DNA from: Spirodela intermedia
Lineage: Eukaryota > Streptophyta > Magnoliopsida > Alismatales > Araceae
Direction of reading: 5' to 3'
Assembly (NCBI GenBank): GCA_902729315.2
Contig: LR746273.1
Span: 5,492,001-5,556,000 of the forward strand
Length of the DNA stretch: 64,000 bases
In this document: positions 55,740 through 64,000 of the stretch, in pieces
How the letters are laid out: the number at the start of each line of letters is the position of its first letter
How positions within the stretch are numbered: the stretch's first letter is position 1
Made by a program: the position numbers and the translations under genes
The notes under the pieces: generated by a model
Database searches by the model: none
Seen by the model: only the letters and a program-made list of their open reading frames with translations
Told to the model about the DNA's origin: nothing

Positions 55740-57408
55740 TCAGGCCTCAGCCCCCCGCAGGCCCAGAGCCGCTCGGCCGGCGGTGATCTCCTGCGAGAGC
55801 AGGCCGCCGGAGCGGGTCGACCGGCGGGAAGTCCTGCTGGGACTTGGCGGGATGTGCGCCGCCGGCGGCCTGGGGATCGGCCGGGACGCCCTGGCGCTGC
55901 CCATCCAGGCCCCGGATCTGTCCAAGTGCCAGCCGACGGGGACCAACTCCGGCACCAACTGCTGCCCCCCGTACGACGCCACCATTGTGGACTACAAGTT
56001 CACCCCGACGGGGCCGCCGAGGGTGCGGCCAGCGGCGCACACGGTGGACGAGGCGTACCTGGCCAAGTACAAGAAGGCGGTGAAGCTGATGAGGGAGCTG
56101 CCGCCGGACGACCCGCGGAGCTTCGCCCAGCAGGCCAACGTGCACTGCGCCTACTGCGACGGCGCCTACGACCAGGTGGGGTTCCCCGGTCTGGAGCTGC
56201 AGGTCCACAACTCATGGCTCTTTTTCCCCTTCCACCGCTTCTACCTCCACTTCCACGAGAGAATCCTCGGCAAGCTCATCGGCGACGAGAGCTTCGCCCT
56301 GCCTTTCTGGAACTGGGACGCCCCCGCCGGCATGACCCTACCGAAGATCTACACAGACCCCCGTTCCTCGCTCTACGACCCGCTCCGAGACGCCGCCCAC
56401 CAGCCGCCGGCGCTGGTTGACTTCGATCTCGGCGACGCCGCCCCCACCGCGCAGCGGCAGATCGACCTCAACCTTTCCATCATGTACAGGCAGATGATCT
56501 CCAGCGCGAGGACCACCAAGCTGTTCATGGGGCAGCCCTACCGCGCCGGCGGCAATCGCAACCCAGGGAGCGGATCCCTAGAGACCTCGCCCCACGGCCC
56601 CGTGCACGTCTGGGTGGGCGACCCCAAGCAGCCCAACGGAGAGAACATGGGCATCTTCTACTCCGCCGCCAGGGACCCCATCTTCTACGCCCACCACGCC
56701 AACGTCGACCGGATGTGGCACCTGTGGAAGAAGCTGGACCCCAGGAACGTCGACTTCACCGATGGAGACTGGCTGGAGAGCTCCTTCCTCTTCTACGACG
56801 AGGCCGCCCGGCTGGTGAGGGTGAAGGTGAAGGACTGCCTCGAACCTGAGATGCTAGGCTTCACCTACCAGAACGTGGAGGTCCCATGGCTCAGGAACCG
56901 CGCCACGCCCCGCTCCGCCCCCTCAGCGGCGTCGTCTTCCACCTCCTCCTCGTCGAAGAATCAGAGGAGGGCGAAGCTGCTGAAATCCGCAAGGGAGACG
57001 GCCTCTTTCCCGCTGACGCTGTCGTCGGCGGCGAGCGTCAGTGTGAAGCGGCCCAAGGTCTCCCGGAGCCCCGCCGACAAGGACAAGGAGGAGGAGATCC
57101 TCGTGGTGGAGGGGATCGAGTTCAATGGCGAAGTCTGCGTGAAGTTTGACGTCTACGTCGACGAGACCGACACCGCCGACGTCAAGCCCGACGACAGCGA
57201 GTTTGCCGGCAGCTTCGTCAACGTGCCTCACCGGAAAGGCCACAACACGAAGATGGCGGCGGTGAAGACGACCCTGCGGCTGGGGATCAGCGACCTGCTG
57301 GAGGACCTGAAGCTCGAGGACGAGGAGGAGCTCCTCGTCACCCTCGTCCCCAGGAAGGGTAAGGGGAAGTTCAACATTGGAGGGGTCCGCATAGAGCTCT
57401 CCTCCTGA
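55657..57408 (+). CDS. Polyphenol oxidase PPO-3, chloroplastic (intact)
   Basis: Single-exon 583-residue catechol oxidase-type enzyme, same architecture as PPO-1. There is a transit peptide (about 1-50), twin arginines R56-R57 with AxA at 78-80 for thylakoid-lumen export, and a tyrosinase domain from about 91 to 380. CuA has H163, H184, H193 with C167 as thioether cysteine. CuB has H313, H317 and the HH pair 346-347, with E309 the likely water-keeper. DWL (371-373) and KFDV (496-499) follow a Ser-rich linker. The copper surroundings are of the common form HNSW and PHGPVHVW, unlike PPO-1. The start has a strong context (CCACCATGGCG). It lacks the two-Gly/Arg insertion of PPO-1 in the lumen signal. 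This is the most diverged copy; nothing suggests loss of function. Confidence 0.97.
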   Translation: MAGISQLISTALSSPASPACPFQRGRRSQASAPRRPRAARPAVISCESRPPERVDRREVLLGLGGMCAAGGLGIGRDALALPIQAPDLSKCQPTGTNSGTNCCPPYDATIVDYKFTPTGPPRVRPAAHTVDEAYLAKYKKAVKLMRELPPDDPRSFAQQANVHCAYCDGAYDQVGFPGLELQVHNSWLFFPFHRFYLHFHERILGKLIGDESFALPFWNWDAPAGMTLPKIYTDPRSSLYDPLRDAAHQPPALVDFDLGDAAPTAQRQIDLNLSIMYRQMISSARTTKLFMGQPYRAGGNRNPGSGSLETSPHGPVHVWVGDPKQPNGENMGIFYSAARDPIFYAHHANVDRMWHLWKKLDPRNVDFTDGDWLESSFLFYDEAARLVRVKVKDCLEPEMLGFTYQNVEVPWLRNRATPRSAPSAASSSTSSSSKNQRRAKLLKSARETASFPLTLSSAASVSVKRPKVSRSPADKDKEEEILVVEGIEFNGEVCVKFDVYVDETDTADVKPDDSEFAGSFVNVPHRKGHNTKMAAVKTTLRLGISDLLEDLKLEDEEELLVTLVPRKGKGKFNIGGVRIELSS

Positions 57409-58010
57409 GCCTATCGGTGCCTCTCGCATACACATTTCCTTTCGATGATAAAAAACTCCTGCGATAGAATTGATCAATGTTGCTTTATTCTGGGCTCGAT
57501 GACTGCCGAATAATTTCTTTAAATCTTCGATCCATTTTTATATATGCTTGCGTGCCATAGATCTCTTTTTCAGTTCTCTTTTTCAAACCCACCCACACAA
57601 AGATCAGATTCAGACCAAAAATCACGCTTGGTTGTATGGTTTTTTCTCTCTGTGGGTATGACTTCAGGAGATTATAATACGTCTTTAAATGGGTGCATAT
57701 GCTTGAAACTGACAAAGTTTTTTCTCTTTTATAATCTTAACTATGAAGAAATATGCGGCTACCCTCTACTCCCATTCTACGGTAGAAACATTTATTGACG
57801 TCGCCTAGTATGAATCGGGTGAGTTCGACTAACTCACGCTAGGAAGAAATATGTGACCACCCATCTACTCACATTACGTGTCTGACTAACGAATTGACCA
57901 TTCTTTGTGTGACAATGCTTGCCGGTCGTACTCTACTCACTTTGCACTATTCTTTGAGCTATTTCATACTGAAATTTAAGGTCTAGGGTTTAAGACGTTT
58001 GACTTTAGTT
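57409..58010. other. 3' flank of PPO-3
   Basis: Partly matches the PPO-1 and PPO-2 3' flanks (TTTATAATCTTAACT…GAAGAAATATGCG, then GGTCGTACTCTACTCACTTTG) but is about 700 bases shorter. The GAAGAAATATG(C/T)G phrase occurs twice (57744, 57844), a local duplication. No gene seen. Confidence 0.7.
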
Positions 58011-58603
58011 GTTAAAAAAACATAATTTCTGTGTAAATCACATTTCCTCTTTTTGTAATATAAGTGGTTGGAAGCCAAACTTCCATGCATGGATTGACTG
58101 CTGGATACGATTTCGACGGACAGGTCACCCATCTCGATGGGATCAAAGCTATTCCTGAGTCCTCACATTTCTTTGACAAAGACGTGTCGGCGGGCAGCGT
58201 AGGTCAACCACGCGTCTTTGAGTGGGACAATCGGGCCCACCGTAAGATCCCAGTGGCAAGGTCCTAGAGAAGGTTGAAACTTTTCTCGAGGACCCGCCAT
58301 ACGTATGAGGGAGATGCATAAACGTTAAGGGGCTGCCACGCGAGGGTTTCCCGTCCCATTTCCCGAAGGATAAGCCGCCGAGTAAATGGGATGATTCAAC
58401 ACGGCGGATTACTTAGATCCCCAACCGGTACATGGAAATGGCGATTCGGTTATAGCAACGGACGGCGAGAATGGGATATTTGACTTGGGTTTTTCGCACT
58501 AGGCAGAGAGGACGACATCGACGAGTTTCAACCGATGAAATGGTCAGCAAGAAAAGCCCTGCATGCAAACGTTTGTCCACTTTGGCGGGGAAGAGAGAAA
58601 AGG

Positions 58604-58657
<54 letters not shown>

Positions 58658-61590
58658 CCCCCCTCCTCCCTCCCTCTCTCGTTGATGCTTTTCTCTTGGA
58701 TGAGGCTGGGCTTGATCAGAAAATGGAACTTGAGCTTTGGGGCTGTTGAGGGGCTTATGCTTATGCAAGGCTTGATTAAATCATGGGCTCAGCAGGCTCA
58801 TTAAAATCACCAAGCTCTCAAGACCAATTTTATAGACATTCACTATGACTATGTAAGCTTCTAATGTTAAGTTTTTATCCATCTAAAAGCATCCAGGCTA
58901 ATAAGAGTCAAGTGTGAACTAGGAATGAGCTTCTTCAATCCAAGTGAAGATGCCTATCATAGATATTCAAAGGATGTGAACTGGTATGCTATCCAACCCA
59001 CAAAAGCCGCACGTTGTGGCATTAGATGGGCATTTGGCTGCTGGATCACCCTATAAGAACCCTTGAGAACAATTTTTCGTAATCCCTTTTATTCTTCTAC
59101 TTTCATTGTTAGGGAAAGCTCAATCATCGTGTAATATGTTGCAAGTGTCGATTAGCTAGTAAAATGTCATGTATTGACTTATTTGAGGGGTCAACTTGAG
59201 TAGATCATCGTGGTAAAGGAAAAGGTGTGTAGAGCCCTTATCATGATGTTAGGGATAATTTAGATGATCCTCTGGTTGATTTTCTGCCTCCATATATTCA
59301 AAAACTTACCCATCTTCCCCTCAAAAAACTTCCCTAATATGTTGGTGATCATCTCGCCAACAAACAAGTGTAACAATGCCATATTATCCTCTCACAGCTC
59401 TAACTTATTTTCTCTTTTACAACTCCTCTCCCCCTTCCTTTACATTCCCAAGTCCTAAACCCTTCATTATTCACACTTTTTTTGTCAGTCTTCCTCCATT
59501 ATGCTAGTTATAGTAGGATGATTAGTTTATTTGCACATTATAAACCTTGTTTTTCCTGTAAGGTTAACATGTAAAATATGTATTTTGATTATTATCAAGA
59601 AAAAATCATCAAAATATGGAATTATGGAATGAAACCATACAAAATGCCTTGAATGTTTAGCATTATACAAAGTACTTTGAAATTTTCATACAATATGAAG
59701 TGAAATTAAATAGAGCAAAATCATGATCAAAGAACAATGAGAAGCTGTGATCTAGAAGGGAGAAACCTCTTGCACTCATTGACTCATAACATTCATAGTT
59801 GTTTTGGGGAAATCAAATATTTAATGATAATTAGGTGTTTCAAACTATAGTCTGAACTTCAATTCTACTTTTAGCAAACTAATTGAATAGTTTGAACTAA
59901 TCGAATAATTCTACTCTAGTTATAGTTTGACTCATTGCAAGGGAAGCCTCCCAAACTTTTAGCAAACTAAACTAACTTCCTTTTGAGTTTTGAAACATCA
60001 AATAAGTTTTAAAATTGACAAAATCTTACAAGGAAGTATTTCCATGTAATTTTTATTAGCACAGTATTTTTTACATGAGTTGCTAACCCGTATATATGTT
60101 TCATGTAAATTTGTGGTCAATCAAAATAATTTTTAATAGTACGCACTCTCAAGTAAGATATAAAAAGAAAAAAAGTAGCATGTGAATAGCATATTATATA
60201 TGAAGTCTTATAATTAAGTAAATAAAGTTTACATTGTAAAACAGTACATTATATATCAAGCATCATAATTTCGTACATAAATTATGTTGGAACATAAAAG
60301 ATGAAGAATCATATATCAAGCTCCATATGTGACTACTTAGGAAACTTTATTAAAAATAACATACTACTTTAAGCTTTATCTTTTCAGTAGATGAAATTTA
60401 GGTTGGACAATAAGGCAATGTATCAAGCTTAGTACGTTAATATATGATAAATTACATTATAGACTAAGCAAGTATATCAAGCATTATATTTTAGTATACA
60501 CATTAAATAATCTAAGTATTGAACTGAGTTGTACGTAAATAACTTTGTATAACAAGCTGGATATGTCAAAAGGTGAAAAATAAAATTATGAAATAATAAA
60601 GTAATCAAGCTTAATTAGAAACTTCATATATGAAACTTTATATTGTAGAATACTGCAACATATGAAACTTTATATATCTATAAATTAGAAACTACGATGT
60701 AAATGAAGTATAGTATATAATTTTGCATAATTTACAATTGAGAACACAAATACCAAACTTATGATTAAATATGTTAATAACATGAATCAAACACATGAAG
60801 TGCAATATCTTAGGATATGAAATTTTCACTAAGAAAGATAAATATCAAATTCAAGATAAGTACATAAATGATTGCATAGATTAAGCTCAATGTTCAATTA
60901 CATGATAATTATGTGGTGTAATAAAAATATCTCAATTTATATAATTTACATTGGGAAACACAAGCATTACACTTAAGAGTGATATACAAAGAATTTAATA
61001 TATCAAAGAAAATATTTTAATGCATAAATCTCATGTAGTAATAGTAAGTTCATGTGTGAATTTTAATAAGTCAAGCACAGTAAGTCAATACATATTTTAG
61101 TGCATAAATTTTACATTTTAGTTTAAATTAGTCTATGTAGTTGTTGGTTTTGGGAGCTCCAACACTTTTGATGATTTAAAAAATGGGTAGAAGGGTGAAA
61201 TGATAATTTTATATACCCATGATTTTTTTATGATACTAGAAAAATATTGGCAAAATATTATCATAACCCTTAGAATATTCATGTATGATTTTGTGATCGA
61301 TTGCATATCAATATCTCTTTTTTTTCAAAAAGGGAGTTGACTAAAGAGTCAACTCACCTAGTTAGATGAGATTTACAATCATCATTAGAAAAATTCTTTG
61401 AAATGATAATACATTAATTTTAGAATATCATAAATACATTACGTATGGAATCAAAACACATTAGAAAAGAAAAATTAAAAAATTGAGGAAAATACACCAA
61501 AGGGTAAAAACGGTAATTGGTTATTATAACAAATATTCGAAGATCTTATTGGCTCTTTTAAACCATTCAATATAATGCAAAATCTCGAAT
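58011..61590. other. Intergenic region, no gene seen
   Basis: 58.0-58.6 kb is moderately GC-rich with a 67-codon frame at 58064-58267 that I do not recognise. A CT microsatellite lies at 58608-58654. From 59.4 kb on the DNA is AT-rich, and 60.18-60.66 kb has a recurring TATCAAGC-type phrase. I found no retrotransposon domain, tRNA or conserved protein. Confidence 0.5.
58608..58654. repeat. (CT)n microsatellite
   Basis: About 23 perfect CT/TC dinucleotides followed by C-rich tract CCCCCCCCCTCCTCCC. It generates Ser/Leu frames on one strand and Arg/Glu frames on the other, which are artefacts. Confidence 0.97.
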
Positions 61591-61965
61591 ATGATTTATA
61601 TATTTTTTCTAGAATATTTAGAACTATTTTCATGTAATATTTCATGTTTTATACTTGATATGAATAGAGTCAGTTCAAGAATGTGTGAGAGAGAGAGAGA
61701 GGTGATTGCAAGACAGCCGCAAACAACCTCCCACCCCGGTCTGGTTCGGTCTGGTCCGGTTCGGTCGGTCGGCTTACCCGCGCAGAAAAAGTGGCGCGAA
61801 ATCAACTCCGATCTCCCGCCTCCTCTCTCTCTCTCCCTCCTCCCTCCCTCTCTCAACCTCAACCCTTACAGCGCCCCACTATTTGTTTTACGCCGCCGCC
61901 ATCTAATCTTCTTCTCCCCCGCGAGATCTCGCTGCAGGCTCAGCAGCCAGATCGCCGCCGCGAAG

Positions 61966-62534
61966 ATGTACCACCATCCGTCCCCCGCGGCTGCCTCCGA
62001 CGCGCCGAAGCGCAGGGCTGCGGCGGCAGCTGCGGGTAACGGGGGCTCGAAGAAGCGGGGAAGCTACAACTGTGGCCGCTGTGGGCTGCCTAAGAAGGGG
62101 CATGTCTGCCTATCCACTGGCTCTCCGGTCAGCGCCGCCGCTTCCCCCTCCTCCGACGCCCAGCGTCTCCGCCGGGCTCTGTCCTTTGACGAGGACCGGG
62201 GGGCTCCGGCTGGGCAGGCGGAGGAGATGGGGGTCTATGTACCCTTGGTGGATGTACCGGCAGCAGATGACGAGGTCGGAGATGAGATGGACGGCGACCT
62301 GGCGGGGGGTGTCCTGCCAGGGCGGCTCCTGGTGGAGGTGCTGCGCAGGCTGCCACCGAAGGAACTGATGGCGGCGGCGGGAGTGTGTAAAGGATGGAAA
62401 GAGTGCGTAGGTAGGGTGTGGAGGGCCGCGGAAGAGCTGAGGATCAGGGTTCCCAGGAGGTCGCAGGTCGGCTTCGTGGGCTCGGTGCTTCAGAAGTGTG
62501 GCTCATTGGTCCGCCTATCTCTTCGTATGGAAAG
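61966..62534 (+). CDS. F-box/LRR protein, exon 1
   Basis: First coding exon (189 codons plus 2 bases) of a probable SCF ubiquitin-ligase adaptor. The start at 61966 precedes MYHHPSPAAA; the in-frame upstream extension is AT-rich then pyrimidine-rich and reads as promoter and leader. Residues 34-48 hold YNCGRCGLPKKGHVC, a CX2CX6HXC zinc-knuckle-like motif seen in a plant F-box/RNI subfamily. Residues 117-160 (LPGRLLVEVLRRLPPKELMA, then GVCKGWKECV) form the F-box that binds SKP1/ASK. The leucine-rich part begins at about 170 (VLQKCGSLVRLSL). The exon ends ATGGAAAG with donor GTTAGG at 62535. Reading on to TAA 62629-62631 would be intron. It is a different family from the PPOs and single copy here. 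I give no symbol. Confidence 0.85.
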
Positions 62535-63375
62535 GTTAGGGTTTCTTATTCATATCAAAGAATGCAAACGGAGAGTTAATGGACGAATCTTGGATCAGAT
62601 GTTTGATCACCAGGTTGTATCCCTTGAATAAAACGCAAAGGGCAAATTTATGATGTGGGGTTAAGGTCTGAGTTCCTTGTTTTCGATCCATATGTTCGAG
62701 ACCTTGGTGTCTGAACAAGGAAATGTAGTCGATCTAATTAGGTTATGTGGGAAGTTGCTTGCTGACATGTGTGGGACAGGGTTCACCATGGATGTCTTTA
62801 ATCTTCTCGGGGTTTTATGAGCTAGAGGGTATTGGCTGAGAAAGCAAGTTATGGAGATGAAAAGCTGATTTTCTTCGTATTATTCCCCACACGGCTGTCA
62901 CTTCCTTGTAATGAAAGGAGCTCCCTTTTTCTTAGACGCAGTAAAAAAAAACTTGTGCGGATTACTCGAGCACGATGAAATACAGATTAAAAACCATTAG
63001 TAGATCCAGATCTGCAAGCTTGGTGGTTGTGGATCTCACAGATGAAGTACTCAACTTGGATCGGATGGCATTTTATCTCTTTTGGGGAGTATCTTTTTTC
63101 TTTCTATATTTTATCTATAGCGTAGATAACCAGTGGCGACTGCAGTAGGTTCATCTAGATGTGTGCTGTCTTATGATGAAGTGAAGTGAATGTTTCATTG
63201 GATCTCAGATCTGGACAGCGTATTGTATACCACCCGTTCTAATATTGCCCTCAACATTATTCTTTCCATTGTAATCATTCCCTCAACTATTTTGTCATTT
63301 ATAAGTTCGAAAGAGAATCTCTGTGCTCGGTTTGACGGTTTCGCTGAGGTTCTTGACGGGCTTTTTTTATTGCAG
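62535..63375 (+). other. Intron 1 of the F-box gene
   Basis: An 841-base GT-AG intron, GTTAGG…TTTTTTTATTGCAG. It begins after two bases of a codon; AG from exon 1 plus T from exon 2 gives Ser, restoring an uninterrupted leucine-rich repeat. Its composition is T-rich and no other gene is seen inside. Confidence 0.8.
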
Positions 63376-63477
63376 TGATTTTAACGCGACAGATCTTGCT
63401 TGCGTTGCATTTTCTTGCCCAAACCTGGAAGCTATGGAGATAACCATCCATGATGGTGCAGTTAACCGTATAGTTGG
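63376..63477 (+). CDS. F-box/LRR protein, exon 2
   Basis: A 102-base exon between TTGCAG and GTATGA. It encodes DFNATDLACVAFSCPNLEAM, then EITIHDGAVNRIVG, a leucine-rich repeat of the F-box/RNI type (L..VAF.CPNLE.MEI). The phase is kept (two bases, GG, left over). The next exon would be expected to begin with GD-type residues and is not found before the window edge. Confidence 0.8.
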
Positions 63478-64000
63478 GTATGATTCTGATGCTCCAGCAT
63501 TTACTATCTCTATAGTGTCTCATTTTGAAAACAGTCCTTTTGGGATGTACAACAATCTAATTGTTGTTTTGAATGTATTTCTGCATATTGATATTGAAAG
63601 AATCAATGGCCGTGTATTCCTGTATTCCTCTCCGCTATGCCTTAACTCAGTCAGTTTTTGTGGATAAATATCTAATCATGAAAATTTTAGAGCAATGATT
63701 GAAGGTGTGATTGGCGCAGGTTGTGATTGTTTAGTGTGATTATTTTCTTTCGCAGCCCTGATATGAAATAAAAATTAGATTTTATCATATAATCTTTGTT
63801 TCAGATACTTGTTTCAACCTGAAAAGGGAAAAATAGAAACCTTCGGAATGCAGTTTGGATATTCATTTTTATTGGAGAAGAAACCTGTTGAGAGAGACAA
63901 CTAGGACCGGAGTCAACTCATTTATTTTCCTTCCACAATTCCGTAGATTTTAGCTATCTTTATTTCTTTAGAATGATCGTCTTGCCTCAGCAATTCTGAC
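63478..64000 (+). other. Intron 2 of the F-box gene, incomplete at window edge
   Basis: GTATGATTCTGATGC begins an intron. No convincing acceptor followed by leucine-rich-repeat coding sequence appears before 64000. Frames such as 63323-63667 run through the donor and are not coding beyond 63477. The gene is partial here. Confidence 0.65.

Noticed and set aside
58064-58267. 67-codon frame with balanced composition downstream of PPO-3
   Set aside because: No recognisable domain, splice partner or duplicate; not enough to call a gene.
58471-58804. Ser/Leu-repeat and Arg/Glu-repeat frames around the CT microsatellite
   Set aside because: Products of the dinucleotide run; no conserved sequence on either side.
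61591-61965. N-terminal extension of the F-box frame upstream of 61966
   Set aside because: It covers AT-rich promoter-like DNA, a GAGAGA tract and a CT-rich leader; the protein similarity and composition change start at 61966.

Overview
This is a plant nuclear window. It holds plastid-targeted, intronless polyphenol oxidase (PPO) genes, the 5' part of an F-box gene with GT-AG introns, and a dense nest of decayed LTR retrotransposons. The strongly GC-rich 5' coding ends (PPOs and F-box) in an AT-rich background suggest a commelinid monocot. Banana/ginger-like (Zingiberales) is my best guess from the style of the elements; it is an inference and not shown by the sequence.

Layout. (1) 1-5372: a duplicated unit carrying intact PPO-1 (2026-3798). 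(2) 5373-39.1 kb: a retrotransposon nest. A TNT1-like Ty1/copia element (5' LTR 5373-5811; 3' LTR from 20056) starts where homology between the two PPO units ends. It was invaded by a long-LTR Ty3/gypsy family (LTR 1.7-1.95 kb, unit ends TGATAAG...TCA, Asp-type primer site, gag remnant), and parts of that were invaded again by solo LTRs with 5-bp target duplications. Further on lie a second copia element (26.58-30.06 kb), an Athila/Tat-like gypsy element (30.1-35.3 kb) and a minus-strand copia reverse transcriptase fragment (about 38.2-38.6 kb). (3) 39.15-44.59 kb: the second copy of the PPO unit, carrying PPO-2, a pseudogene with a 2-base insertion and a nonsense codon. (4) 44.65-55.13 kb: a SIRE/Maximus-like copia remnant, AT-rich unresolved DNA, and another nested LTR pair. 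(5) 55.56-58.0 kb: intact PPO-3, an older paralogue sharing only core promoter, leader, coding region and partial 3' flank with the others. (6) 58.0-61.6 kb: AT-rich intergenic DNA with microsatellites. (7) 61966-64000: first two exons of an F-box/leucine-rich-repeat gene running off the right edge.

How it works together. The three PPOs are a tandem cluster in one orientation. All encode a chloroplast transit peptide, a twin-arginine thylakoid-lumen signal, a type-3 dicopper tyrosinase domain, and DWL and KFDV domains. They would oxidise o-diphenols to quinones (browning, defence) in the thylakoid lumen. PPO-1 and PPO-3 differ next to copper ligands, which may change substrate preference. PPO-1 and PPO-2 are the youngest pair (shared flanks over 5 kb), and the roughly 34 kb between their units is retrotransposon nest. 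I found no tRNA, rRNA, CRISPR or prokaryote-type system, and nothing here that I would call a new biological system. The most notable points are the fresh PPO-2 pseudogene, an overlapping upstream ORF shared by PPO-1 and PPO-3, active-site differences, and readable nesting order in the transposon cluster.
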